A stretch of 42,030 nucleotides of DNA from Actinomadura chibensis NBRC 106107 (GCF_001552135.1 NZ_BCQP01000084.1:1-42030), one strand, 5' to 3'. Shown: positions 15,603 through 24,015, counted from the first letter of the stretch. The notes: generated by a model from the letters alone, not told the origin. Program-made: numbers and translations.

Positions 15603-16748
15603 ATGGACTTCGGCATCCCGGCCGAGCTGGAGATGTTCCTCGACTCGGTACGCCGGTTCCGCGAACGCGAGCTGATGCCGCTTGAGCAGCGGTTCCTCGC
15701 GGAAGGCAGGCTCTCCCCGCAGGAGCGCCGCGAACTCCAGGAGAAGGCGAGGGAGCAGGGGCTCTGGGCCCTGGACGTCCCCGAGGAGTACGGCGGCCAG
15801 GGCATGGGCACGCTCGCCGCCTGCCTGGTCGCCGAGGAGCTGTACAAGCATCCGGCGATGTTCGACTTCGGCGGCAGCCCGGAGCCCGTCCTCTACCGGG
15901 GGGACGAGGAGCAGAAGAAGCGCTACCTGTACCCGGTGATCGCGGGCGAGCGGCGGAGCTGCTACGCCTTCACCGAGCCCGGCACCGGCTCGGACTTCGC
16001 GCGGATCACCACGACGGCGGTGCGCAGCGGCGCCGACTGGGTGATCAACGGGACGAAGATCTTCATCTCCGAGGTGGACCGGGCCGACTTCTGCATCCTG
16101 TTCGCCAGCACCGACCCCGAGGCGGGCGGGCGCGGCATCACCTGCTTCCTGGTCGACATGGGCACGCCGGGGTTCGAGGCGTCCCGCCCGATCCCGACCA
16201 TGGGGGACGACTGGGAGCCGTACGAGCTGTCGTTCACCGACTGCGTCGTCCCGGACTCCGCGCGGCTCGGCCCGGTCGGCGGCGGCTGGGAGCTGGCGTC
16301 CGACCAGCTCACGCACGGCCGGCTGCGGATCGCCGCCTACCAGCTCGGCATCGCCCAGCGCTGCCTGGACATGGCGGTCGAGTGGGCGAAGCAGCGCGTG
16401 ACCTGGGGCAAGCCGATCGCGACGCGGCAGGCGGTGCAGTGGATGCTCGCCGACTCGGCGGTCGAGCTGGACGCGGCGCGCTTCCTCGTCTACCGGGCCG
16501 CGTGGATGGCGGACGAGGGCAAGCCGATCCGCAACGAGGCGTTCATGGCCAAGCTGTACGCGACGGAGATGGCCCAGCGCGTCACCGACCGCTGCCTCCA
16601 GATCTTCGGCGGCCTCGGCTACAGCAAGGAACTGCCGATCCAGAGCTTCTTCCGGCAGGTGCGGGTGTGGCGGATCGGGCACGGATCGTCCGAGATCCAC
16701 CGCTGGATGATCGCCCGGAACATGCTCGGCCTGTCCTCGCGGGACTGA
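15603..16748 (+). CDS. Acyl-CoA dehydrogenase family protein
   Basis: 381 residues. The ACAD fold is complete: N-terminal helical domain, middle beta domain starting CYAFTEPGTGSDFARITT, and C-terminal helical domain with RVTWGKPIATRQAV and QIFGGLGYSKELP. It should bind FAD and oxidise an acyl-CoA to the 2-enoyl-CoA, passing electrons to ETF. At the position of the usual catalytic Glu (YEG in medium-chain enzymes) it has IGHG, with His360. The alternative helix-G Glu seen in isovaleryl-CoA dehydrogenase is also not evident (LTHGRLRI). Its base, or even its reaction, may therefore differ. First gene of the operon, 16 bases before the CoA ligase gene and directly under operator site C. Confidence 0.9.
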   Translation: MDFGIPAELEMFLDSVRRFRERELMPLEQRFLAEGRLSPQERRELQEKAREQGLWALDVPEEYGGQGMGTLAACLVAEELYKHPAMFDFGGSPEPVLYRGDEEQKKRYLYPVIAGERRSCYAFTEPGTGSDFARITTTAVRSGADWVINGTKIFISEVDRADFCILFASTDPEAGGRGITCFLVDMGTPGFEASRPIPTMGDDWEPYELSFTDCVVPDSARLGPVGGGWELASDQLTHGRLRIAAYQLGIAQRCLDMAVEWAKQRVTWGKPIATRQAVQWMLADSAVELDAARFLVYRAAWMADEGKPIRNEAFMAKLYATEMAQRVTDRCLQIFGGLGYSKELPIQSFFRQVRVWRIGHGSSEIHRWMIARNMLGLSSRD

Positions 16749-16764
16749 GCGCGGGGGAGCCGTC

Positions 16765-18330
16765 GTGGACCTGATCGGAAACCGCACCCTCGCCGACCTG
16801 CTGGTCGAGCGGTCCGAGCGGCATCCGGACCGGCCGTGCCTCGTCGTCGAGGACCGGACGGGCGCCGTCACCGAGTACACCTACCGGGAGGTGCTCGACG
16901 CCGTCCGCCGCACGGCCGGGGGGTTCGCCGCCCTCGGGATCGGCCGGGGCGACGCGGTCGTGTTCCAGCTCCGCAACTGCGCCGAATTCGTGTTCGCGTG
17001 GTTCGGGCTGGCCTGGCTCGGGGCGGTGATGGTGCCGTCCAACGTCGCGAATTCGGCGGCCGAGGTCCGTTACCTCATCGAGCATTCGGAGGCGGTGGGG
17101 GTGCTCACCGAACCCGACCATCTTCCCTTGTTCGCCGAGGTGTTGAAGGACGCCGGAAAGGTCGTCCACCGGATTCTGGCGCGGGGTGGGGACGAAGTCC
17201 CGGAAGGGTTCGTCTCCTTCGCCGACGTGGCGGGCGGGGCGGCGGCGGGGCCCGCCGACGTCCATTCCGAGGACGTCGTGGAAATGCTGTTCACCTCGGG
17301 CACCACGGCGCGTCCGAAGGCCGTGATGATCACGCACGCGAACTGCCTGTGGGGCGGCGAGCGGGTGTCGCGCGGCGCCGCGCTCGACGGCGGCGACCGG
17401 CTGCTGACCGCGCTGCCGCTGTTCCACATCAACGCGCAGGAGATCACCGTCCTCGCGGCGCTGACCGTGGGCGGCGCGGCCGTCCTGCTGGAGGACTACC
17501 ACGCCAGCGGGTTCTGGGCGCGGCTTCGGCACCACCGCGCGACCTGCGTCAGCCTGGTCGCCATGCAGGTCAGGACCCTGCTCGCGCAGCCGCCCGCGCC
17601 GGACGACACCGCCCACAACCTGCGCCGCGTCATCTACGCGATCAACGTCACCGACCGGGAGAAGGACGAGTTCGAGCGCCGCTTCGGCGTCGAGCTGATC
17701 AACGGCTACGGGCTGTCGGAGGGCGGGACGGTCGTCACGATGTCCCCGGTGTTCGGCGACCGCCGCTGGCCGTCGATCGGGCTGCCCAACTACGACCGCC
17801 GGATCCGGATCGTGGACGGGGACGGGCGTGACGTCCCGCGGGGCGAGGTCGGCGAGATCCTCGTGTCGGGCGTCCCCGGCCGGACGCTGATGAAGGGCTA
17901 TTTCAAGGACCCGGACGCCACCGCCGCCGTCATGCGGGACGGCTGGCTCCACACCGGCGACAACGGCTATCTCGACGAAAAGGGCTACGTCTACTTCTTC
18001 GACCGGAAGAAGGACGTCATCAAGCGCGCGGGCGAGAACGTCTCCGCGAGCGAGGTGGAGTTCGCCCTGCTGGCCCATCCGGGAATCGCGGAGGCGGCCG
18101 TCGTCGCCGGACGCGATCCGGTGCGGGACGAGGAGGTCGTGGCGTTCGTCGTCCCGGCTCCGGGTGCGTCGCCGACGCCCGACGACATCGCCGGGCACTG
18201 CCGGTCGCGGCTCGCGGGTTTCAAGGTGCCGACGCGTATTCACCTCGTCCCGGAACTGCCCAAGACGTCGATCGGGAAGGTGGAGAAGAAACTGCTCAGG
18301 CGGCGACTTTCCCAGGAGGACGCGGAATGA
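16765..18330 (+). CDS. AMP-forming acyl-CoA ligase, CaiC-like
   Basis: 521 residues from GTG 16765 with GGGGGAG six bases upstream. ANL-superfamily motifs in order: the AMP P-loop TSGTTARPK (from residue 177), NGYGLSEGG, GWLHTGDNGY, DRKKDVIKRAGENVSASEVE, and the C-terminal catalytic Lys in PKTSIGKVEKK. The N-terminus (MDLIG..L, then NCAEFVFAWFGLAWLGAVMVPSN) resembles crotonobetaine/carnitine-CoA ligase CaiC. It activates a carboxylate with ATP and CoA through an acyl-adenylate. Its stop overlaps the start of the next gene (ATGA). As the only CoA ligase in the cluster, it likely prepares the substrate for the neighbouring dehydrogenase and hydratase. Confidence 0.92.
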   Translation: MDLIGNRTLADLLVERSERHPDRPCLVVEDRTGAVTEYTYREVLDAVRRTAGGFAALGIGRGDAVVFQLRNCAEFVFAWFGLAWLGAVMVPSNVANSAAEVRYLIEHSEAVGVLTEPDHLPLFAEVLKDAGKVVHRILARGGDEVPEGFVSFADVAGGAAAGPADVHSEDVVEMLFTSGTTARPKAVMITHANCLWGGERVSRGAALDGGDRLLTALPLFHINAQEITVLAALTVGGAAVLLEDYHASGFWARLRHHRATCVSLVAMQVRTLLAQPPAPDDTAHNLRRVIYAINVTDREKDEFERRFGVELINGYGLSEGGTVVTMSPVFGDRRWPSIGLPNYDRRIRIVDGDGRDVPRGEVGEILVSGVPGRTLMKGYFKDPDATAAVMRDGWLHTGDNGYLDEKGYVYFFDRKKDVIKRAGENVSASEVEFALLAHPGIAEAAVVAGRDPVRDEEVVAFVVPAPGASPTPDDIAGHCRSRLAGFKVPTRIHLVPELPKTSIGKVEKKLLRRRLSQEDAE

Positions 18331-18842
18331 GCGTGCTCGACGACGTGTGCGAGCGCGTCCGCGAAAGGGTCGGGACGGTCTCCCGCGAAAGCCTCGGCCG
18401 GATCTCGGCGACGGAGTTCCAGCGCTTCGCGGTCGCCGCCGGAGAGACCGACCCGGTGTACTTCGATGACGACGCAGCGCGGGCCGCCGGATATCCCGGG
18501 GCGATCGCGCCGCCATTGTTCCTGAGCAGCGTCCTCGGCTGGGGCGCCGGGGACGCGGACGCCGACCTGCGTCCGGACGGCGCCGCCGAAGGCGACGCGG
18601 CCGGGCTCCCGCTGGCCGGGCTCCGGCTCATGGGCGCGGGTCAGGACATCGAGGTGCACGTCCCCGTGTACGACGGCGTCCGGCTCGTGCGCGAGACGTC
18701 GGTCGAGGACGTGACCCTCAAGGAGGGCCGTTCGGGGCCATTCCTCATCGTCACCATCCTGCGCGAATTCCGGGACGAGTCGGGAACGCCTTTCCTGACC
18801 AGCCGGGAGAACTTCATCGCACGACCGGAGGCGGGCTCATGA
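18327..18842 (+). CDS. FAS1/MaoC-type dehydratase N-terminal-like subunit
   Basis: 171 residues, start overlapping the ligase stop. It is a hot-dog-fold protein of the MaoC N-terminal type: ESLGRISATEFQRFAVAAGETDPVYFDDDAARAAGYPGAIAPPLF. The usual hydratase His is Tyr here (DPVYFD), so this subunit alone is probably inactive and structural. In family precedents (HadAB-type, ChsH1/ChsH2) two MaoC-like halves form the active enoyl-CoA hydratase, and the next gene supplies the catalytic half. Cytoplasmic. The pairing with the next gene is inferred from overlap and family behaviour. Confidence 0.85.
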   Translation: MSVLDDVCERVRERVGTVSRESLGRISATEFQRFAVAAGETDPVYFDDDAARAAGYPGAIAPPLFLSSVLGWGAGDADADLRPDGAAEGDAAGLPLAGLRLMGAGQDIEVHVPVYDGVRLVRETSVEDVTLKEGRSGPFLIVTILREFRDESGTPFLTSRENFIARPEAGS

Positions 18843-19294
18843 GGTTCTTCGAGGACGTGTCCCCGGGCACGAAACTGGAGCCGCTGACCGTCCGGCCCAC
18901 GCCGACGCAGTTGTTCCGTTTCAGCGCGGCGACCTGGAACGCGCACCGCATCCATTACGACGTCCGCTACGCCGAGCACGAGGGATATCCGGGCGTGCTC
19001 GTCCAGTCCCATCTGCACGGCTGCTTCCTGCTGCGCGCGGCGCTCGGCTGGGCGGGGCCGGGGGCGCGGCTCCGCCGGTTCGGCTGGCGCAACCGCGGCA
19101 TCGCCGTCCCCGGCGACACCCTCACCTGCACCGGCGTGGTGACCGGCTGCCGCGTGGACGCCTCCGGCGCCGGACTCGTCGAATGCGCGCTGGAGGAGCA
19201 CAACGCGGACGGCGTGCTGTGCGCCCCCGGCACCGCCCTGCTTGAGCTTCCGAGACGGTCGCCCGAGGGCGACGGAGAGGACGTCCGACGATGA
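18839..19294 (+). CDS. MaoC-like hydratase, catalytic half
   Basis: 151 residues, start overlapping the previous stop (ATGA). Hot-dog fold with the hydratase-2 signature retained: FRFSAATWNAHRIHYDVRYA, followed by EGYPGVLVQSHLHGCFLL, giving the Asn/His pair expected to activate water. It probably forms a heterodimer with the preceding His-less subunit and hydrates an enoyl-CoA. The last 20 residues are charged and likely flexible. Its stop overlaps the E1 alpha start. Confidence 0.86.
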   Translation: MRFFEDVSPGTKLEPLTVRPTPTQLFRFSAATWNAHRIHYDVRYAEHEGYPGVLVQSHLHGCFLLRAALGWAGPGARLRRFGWRNRGIAVPGDTLTCTGVVTGCRVDASGAGLVECALEEHNADGVLCAPGTALLELPRRSPEGDGEDVRR

Positions 19295-20286
19295 CCGTGG
19301 CCACACGCGCGCCGGACACGGCGCTGCGGCTCTACCGGACGATGGCCCGGATCCGGCAATTCGAGATCGCGGCCTCCAAACTCATGGCGACCGGAAAACT
19401 GCCCGGCACACTCCACGTCTCCATTGGCCAGGAGGCGGTGGCGGCGGGCGTTTGTGACGTCCTGCGCCGTGACGACCACATCACCACCACCCACCGGGGC
19501 CACGGCCATTGCCTCGCCAAAGGCGGCGAGCCGAAGGCGATGATGGCGGAACTGCTCGGCCGCGCGTCCGGATACTGCGGCGGACGGTCGGGCTCGATGC
19601 ACATCGCCGACCCGTCCGCCGGAATCCTGGGCGCGAACGCGATCGTCGGGGCGGGCATTCCGATCGCGCTCGGCGGCGCGTTCGCCGCCGCCCGGCAGGG
19701 CCGTGGCGGCGTCGCGGTCGCCTTCTTCGGGGAGGGCGCGGTCGCCCAGGGCGTCTTCCACGAGTCCCTGAACATCGCGGCCCTGTGGCAGTTGCCGATG
19801 GTCTTCGTCTGCGAGAACAACCGCTATGTCGAGTTGACTCCGGTGTCGGTGCACCTGGCCGCGAAGCACGTCGCCGACCACGCCGCCCCCTATGGAATCC
19901 CGAGCGCCCGCGTGGACGGCAACGACGTGTTCGCCGTCCGCCGCGCCGCAGGTGAGGCCGTCGAGCGGGCACGCGGGGGCGGCGGACCGACCCTGCTGGA
20001 ATGCGAGACCTACCGCTGGCACGGCCATTTCGAGGGCGACCCGCAGCGCTACCGCGACCCCGCCGAGGTCGCCGAATGGAAAGCGGCCGACCCGCTGAAA
20101 CGGCTCGCGGAATCCGTGGAGACGGCCACCGCATTCGACACCACGGACATCGACGGCGAGGCGCGCAAGGAGATGGCGGACGCCGTCGCCGCCGCCGAGG
20201 CGGAGCCCCTCGCGGCGGCCGATTCGGTCACCGCGCACGTCTACCGGCGTCCGGTCCGCCCGGTGCGCGGAGGTGTTCCGGAATGA
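19291..20286 (+). CDS. 2-oxoacid/acetoin dehydrogenase E1 alpha subunit
   Basis: 331 residues, ATGA overlap at the start. Family landmarks: YRTMARIRQFE, GTLHVSIGQEAVAAGV, TTHRGHGHCLAKGG and CGGRSGSMHIAD. The thiamine-diphosphate motif is GEGAVAQG (from residue 147) to ENN (175-177). Most relatives have GDGAANQG, so the metal-binding Asp is Glu here. The closest style is acetoin dehydrogenase AcoA or branched-chain E1 alpha. It would bind ThDP and decarboxylate or cleave a 2-oxo or acyloin substrate and reductively acylate a lipoyl group. It is coupled by overlap to E1 beta and then to a lipoyl-domain gene; no E2 core or E3 gene is in the window. Confidence 0.92.
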   Translation: MTVATRAPDTALRLYRTMARIRQFEIAASKLMATGKLPGTLHVSIGQEAVAAGVCDVLRRDDHITTTHRGHGHCLAKGGEPKAMMAELLGRASGYCGGRSGSMHIADPSAGILGANAIVGAGIPIALGGAFAAARQGRGGVAVAFFGEGAVAQGVFHESLNIAALWQLPMVFVCENNRYVELTPVSVHLAAKHVADHAAPYGIPSARVDGNDVFAVRRAAGEAVERARGGGGPTLLECETYRWHGHFEGDPQRYRDPAEVAEWKAADPLKRLAESVETATAFDTTDIDGEARKEMADAVAAAEAEPLAAADSVTAHVYRRPVRPVRGGVPE

Positions 20287-21272
20287 GCACGGTGAAGTAC
20301 TGGCAGGCGGTCAATTCGGCCCTGCACGAGGAACTGGAGCGGGACGAGACCGTCCATGTCTTCGGCGAGGACGTCGGCGCCCCCGGCGGGCCGTTCGCCG
20401 CGACGCGCGGGCTGCGCGAGCGGTTCGGGGAATGGCGCGTCCGGGACACCCCGATCAGCGAGTCGACGTTCACCGGAATGGCGGTCGGCGCCGCGATGGC
20501 CGGGCTGCGTCCGGTCGCGGAGGTCATGTACTTCGACTTCATCACGCTCGCCATGGACCAGCTCGTCAACCAGGCCGCCAAGATGTCCTACATGTCGGAC
20601 GGCGCCTTCGCGGTGCCGCTCACGATCCGGACGCTCTGCGGCGGCCACCGCGGCTCGGGCCCGCAGCACTCGCAGAGCCTGGAGGGCTGGCTCGCCGCCG
20701 TCCCAGGCCTGAAGGTGGTGTGGGGCGGCACGCCGTCCGACGCGAAGGGCCTGCTCAAGGCCGCGATCCGGGACGACGACCCGGTCGTCGTGATCGAGAG
20801 CCTGAGCCTGTGGACGCGGCGCGGCGACGTCCCCGACGACCCCGACCACACGGTGCCGATCGGCGCCGGGCTGATCCGCCGTCCCGGCACGGACGTGACG
20901 CTCGTGTGCTGGGGCGACACCGTCCCCGCCGCCCTCGACGCCGCCGAGTCGCTCGCCGCCCGGGACGTCGACGCCGAGGTGCTCGACCTGCGGACCCTGA
21001 GCCCGCTCGACGAGGCGCTGATCCTGCGGTCGCTGCACAAGACGGGGCGGATCGTCGTCGTCCAGGACGCGCAGGGCCCGTGCAGCGTCGGCTCGGAGGT
21101 CGTCCGGATCGCCGCCACCGACGGCTTCGCGGACCTGCGCGCCCCCGCCGCGCAGGTCCGCCCGCCGTTCGCGCCCGTGCCGTTCGCGCCCGACCTGGAG
21201 CGCGCCTACTACCCGCGGGCCGCGGACGTGGTGGCGGCGGCGCTCGACACGATCGAAAGGACCCGTGCATGA
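20283..21272 (+). CDS. 2-oxoacid/acetoin dehydrogenase E1 beta subunit
   Basis: 329 residues from ATG 20283, which overlaps the E1 alpha stop. The pyrimidine-binding domain reads VFGEDVGAPGGPFAATRGL, DTPISESTFTGMAVGAAMAGLRPVAEVMYFDF and CGGHRGSGPQHSQSLEGW. The C-terminal transketolase-type domain has DVTLVCWGDTVPAALDAA and DAEVLDLRTLSPLDE. It forms the alpha2beta2 E1 heterotetramer with the preceding subunit. Its stop overlaps the lipoyl-domain start. Confidence 0.93.
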   Translation: MSTVKYWQAVNSALHEELERDETVHVFGEDVGAPGGPFAATRGLRERFGEWRVRDTPISESTFTGMAVGAAMAGLRPVAEVMYFDFITLAMDQLVNQAAKMSYMSDGAFAVPLTIRTLCGGHRGSGPQHSQSLEGWLAAVPGLKVVWGGTPSDAKGLLKAAIRDDDPVVVIESLSLWTRRGDVPDDPDHTVPIGAGLIRRPGTDVTLVCWGDTVPAALDAAESLAARDVDAEVLDLRTLSPLDEALILRSLHKTGRIVVVQDAQGPCSVGSEVVRIAATDGFADLRAPAAQVRPPFAPVPFAPDLERAYYPRAADVVAAALDTIERTRA

Positions 21273-21520
21273 CGGACGTCGTGGTGCCCAAGTGGGGCGC
21301 GACCATGGACGAGGCGACGATCGTCCAATGGCTGAAGGGCGTCGGCGACCGCGTCGCCGAGGACGAGCCGATCGCGGAGATGGAGACCGACAAGGCCACC
21401 GCCGAGATCGTCTCCCCGGTCGGCGGGACGGTCGTCGAGGTGCTCGTCCCGCAGGACGCCGACGTCGTCGTCGGCCAGGTCATCGCCCGGATCGACCCGG
21501 ACGGGGGCGGCGCGCCATGA
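21269..21520 (+). CDS. Free-standing lipoyl-domain protein
   Basis: Only 83 residues and consisting almost entirely of one biotinyl/lipoyl domain: VVPKWGATMDEATIVQWLKG, then METDKATAEI with the lipoylation Lys42, then GGTVVEVLVPQDADVVVGQ. It lacks the subunit-binding domain and acyltransferase core of an E2. Start and stop overlap both neighbours (ATGA each side), and the stop is intact, so it is not a visible frameshift product. It probably carries the acyl or reducing equivalents from E1 alpha/beta to an acceptor. The E2 and E3 functions would have to come from elsewhere or be dispensable. Confidence 0.9.
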   Translation: MTDVVVPKWGATMDEATIVQWLKGVGDRVAEDEPIAEMETDKATAEIVSPVGGTVVEVLVPQDADVVVGQVIARIDPDGGGAP

Positions 21521-22872
21521 CCACCGCCGGAGTCGGCACGCTCACCGAGCGGGTGGCCGAGTTCACCGCCGGGCTCGACCTCGCCGCCGTCCCGCCCGAC
21601 GTCGTGGAGAAGGCCAAGGTCACGCTGCTGCACGACCTCGGCGTCGGGCTCGCCGGGCACCGCCTCGCCGCGACCGGCTACGCGTTCGCGAAGGAGCACG
21701 GCGGCTGCGACCCGGCGCGCGGCGCCCGCCTCCTGGTCGACGGGACGCCGGTGACGGTCGAGGCGTTCGCGCTGGCCACGGGCGCGCTCGTGCACGCGCG
21801 GACGCAGGACGACACGCAGATCGCCGTGTCCACCCACCTCGGCGCGACGACCCTGCCCGCGCTCCTCGCCCTCGCCGACCGGGCGGACGCGTCCGGCCGC
21901 GACGTCCTCACCGCGATGATCGCCGGGTACGAGGCGGCGTCCGCGATCGCGGAGCGGCACGCGGCGCGCTCCACCGCGCGGGGGTTCCGCGCGTCGAGCG
22001 TCTACGGGCCGTTCGCCGCGGCCGCCGCGTCGGCGCGGCTGCTCGGGCTGACGGCCGGGCAGACCGTGTCCGCGCTGGGCCTCGCCGCCGCGTTCGGCGG
22101 CGGCACCAACCAGACCTGGGTCGCGGGCACCCAGGAATGGCGCTACCAGGTGGGCGCGGCGAGCCGGAACGGAATGGTCGCCGCGCTGCTCGCGGCGCGC
22201 GGCGCGACCGGGGCGCCGGACGCGCTCGACGGGACCGCCGGGCATTTCCGCGCCTTCGCCGGAGCGGAGCCCGGCGGGGAACTCCCGGAAATGGACGGCG
22301 AATGGCGGATCCGCCGCGTCACCTACAAGCCGTATCCGGTCTGCGCGATCAACCAGATTCCGGTCACCGTCCTGACCGGAATGGAGGGCATCAGCGCGGA
22401 CGACGTGGAGACCATCACCGTGGAACTGCCGCCGGACGACGCCGCCTACCCTGGCATCGACGCCCACGGCCCGTTCCACGACGTCGGCGGAACGCTGATG
22501 AGCCTCCCGTACTGCCTCGCGGTCGCACTCCGGAAAGGCGGGATCGACCTGGACGACCTGTACGCCTTCGAGGACCCCGCCCTGGCGGACCTGACCCGCC
22601 GCGTCACCGTCGCCCCCGACGCGCGGCTGCCAGGCGGCTGCCGCATCACCGTCCGCACCCGCTCGAACGGGACGCTGACCAGCGAGTTCGTCCCCGACGC
22701 GAGCACCTTCAACTGGGGCCGCGAGGAGGCCGCGGGCCGGCTGCGCGCCATGTCCGCCGAACTGCCGCTCCCGGCCGGACGGCTGGAGCGGTTCATCGCG
22801 GTCGTGCTCGACCTCGACCGCCGTCCGGTACGCGAACTGATCGACGCCACGATCGTCGGTCCGAAGGAGTGA
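21517..22872 (+). CDS. MmgE/PrpD family protein
   Basis: 451 residues, overlapping the lipoyl-gene stop. Family features: LTERVAEFTAGLDLAAVPPDVVEKAKVTLLHDLGVGLAG at the N-terminus, then GALVHARTQDDTQ, FRASSVYGPFAAAAASARLLGLT, GGGTNQTWVAGTQEW and YKPYPVCAINQ. MmgE/PrpD proteins include 2-methylcitrate dehydratase, cis-aconitate decarboxylase and several uncharacterised branches. Presence inside this operon suggests a dehydratase, decarboxylase or isomerase step on the pathway acid. No methylcitrate synthase or methylisocitrate lyase is nearby, so the methylcitrate cycle is not indicated. Followed after seven bases by the alcohol dehydrogenase. Confidence 0.9.
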   Translation: MTTAGVGTLTERVAEFTAGLDLAAVPPDVVEKAKVTLLHDLGVGLAGHRLAATGYAFAKEHGGCDPARGARLLVDGTPVTVEAFALATGALVHARTQDDTQIAVSTHLGATTLPALLALADRADASGRDVLTAMIAGYEAASAIAERHAARSTARGFRASSVYGPFAAAAASARLLGLTAGQTVSALGLAAAFGGGTNQTWVAGTQEWRYQVGAASRNGMVAALLAARGATGAPDALDGTAGHFRAFAGAEPGGELPEMDGEWRIRRVTYKPYPVCAINQIPVTVLTGMEGISADDVETITVELPPDDAAYPGIDAHGPFHDVGGTLMSLPYCLAVALRKGGIDLDDLYAFEDPALADLTRRVTVAPDARLPGGCRITVRTRSNGTLTSEFVPDASTFNWGREEAAGRLRAMSAELPLPAGRLERFIAVVLDLDRRPVRELIDATIVGPKE

Positions 22873-22879
22873 TCACCAC

Positions 22880-23914
22880 ATGCGAGCCACCCTCATCTAC
22901 GGCCGGGGCGACGTCCGCGTGGAGGACGTCCCCGACCCCGCCATCGTGGAGCCGACGGACGCGGTCGTCCGGGTGACCCGCGCCTGCGTCTGCGGCAGCG
23001 ACCTGCACCGGTACCGCGGCATGGACCCGGTGGAGGAGGGGCTGCGCATCGGCCACGAGTTCATGGGCGTCGTCGAGGACACCGGCGCCGACGTCCGGGG
23101 GGTGAAGCGCGGCGACGTCGTGCTCGTCCCGTTCCTCTGGGCGGACAACACCTGCGAGTTCTGCCGGGACGGCCTGCACGGCTCCTGCCGCAACGGCGGC
23201 CGGTGGGCGGTGAACGGCCTCGACGGCGGCCAGGGCGAGGCGGCCCGCGTCCCGCAGGCGGACGGCACCCTGATCAAGCTGCCGGTCGGCGCCGACGACC
23301 CGCTGGTCCCCTCGATCATGGCGCTGTCGGACGTGCTGCCGACCGGCCACCACGCCGCGTTCACCGCCGGGGTCGGCAAGGGCTCCACCGTCGCCGTGAT
23401 CGGGGACGGCGCGGTCGGGCTGTGCGCCGTGCTGTCGGCGGCGCGGCTCGGCGCGGAGCGGATCGTGCTGCTCGGCCGCCACCGGGCCCGCACCGACCTC
23501 GGCCGCCGCTTCGGCGCGACCGACGTCGTACCCGCCCGGGGCGCGGAGGCGGTCGCCGCCGTCCGCGAGCTGACCGGCGGCGACGGCGCGCCCCACGTGC
23601 TGGAGTGCGTCGGCAACGGCGAGGCGTTCGAGACGGCGCTCGGCGGCGTCCGCGACGGCGGGACGATCAGCCGGGTCGGCGTCCCGCAGTACGCGCGGGC
23701 GCGCCTCGATTTCGACGTCTTCATGCGCAACATCACCATTACCGGCGGCGTTGCCCCGGCCCGGCAGTACATTCCGGAACTGCTGTCCGAAGTGCTGGAC
23801 GGGACGATCACGCCGGGCGACGTGTTCGACCTGACCGTTCCCCTCGACGACATCTCGGAAGGCTTCCGCGCGATGAACGACCGCACCGCCCTCAAGGCCC
23901 TGGTACGGCCGTAA
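22880..23914 (+). CDS. Zinc-dependent alcohol dehydrogenase (MDR family)
   Basis: 344 residues, ATG seven bases after the MmgE/PrpD stop. The GroES-like domain has the catalytic zinc residues Cys38 (VCGSDLHRY) and His59-Glu60 (IGHEFMG). The structural lobe shows three Cys (92, 95, 103; TCEFCRDGLHGSC) rather than the classic four, a pattern I associate with the actinobacterial NDGTCxxC subfamily. The Rossmann motif is VAVIGDGAVGLCAV. It should oxidise a hydroxyl intermediate with NAD(P)+. Last gene of the operon. No terminator is obvious in the 100 bases after it. Confidence 0.92.
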   Translation: MRATLIYGRGDVRVEDVPDPAIVEPTDAVVRVTRACVCGSDLHRYRGMDPVEEGLRIGHEFMGVVEDTGADVRGVKRGDVVLVPFLWADNTCEFCRDGLHGSCRNGGRWAVNGLDGGQGEAARVPQADGTLIKLPVGADDPLVPSIMALSDVLPTGHHAAFTAGVGKGSTVAVIGDGAVGLCAVLSAARLGAERIVLLGRHRARTDLGRRFGATDVVPARGAEAVAAVRELTGGDGAPHVLECVGNGEAFETALGGVRDGGTISRVGVPQYARARLDFDVFMRNITITGGVAPARQYIPELLSEVLDGTITPGDVFDLTVPLDDISEGFRAMNDRTALKALVRP

Positions 23915-24015
23915 CCAGCCGATTCGCCGCGCCCTTGACCGGGCTTCGGCGTTCGTGCTCTCCTGCACGGGCGGTGGAAGCTCTCCGAGGCATCCGGATT
24001 GGGGTGGTGTGATCC

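Noticed and set aside
18327..23914. The operon as a methylcitrate or carnitine degradation cluster
   Set aside because: MmgE/PrpD and CaiC-like proteins occur, but methylcitrate synthase, methylisocitrate lyase, CaiB-type CoA transferase and carnitine transporters are absent.
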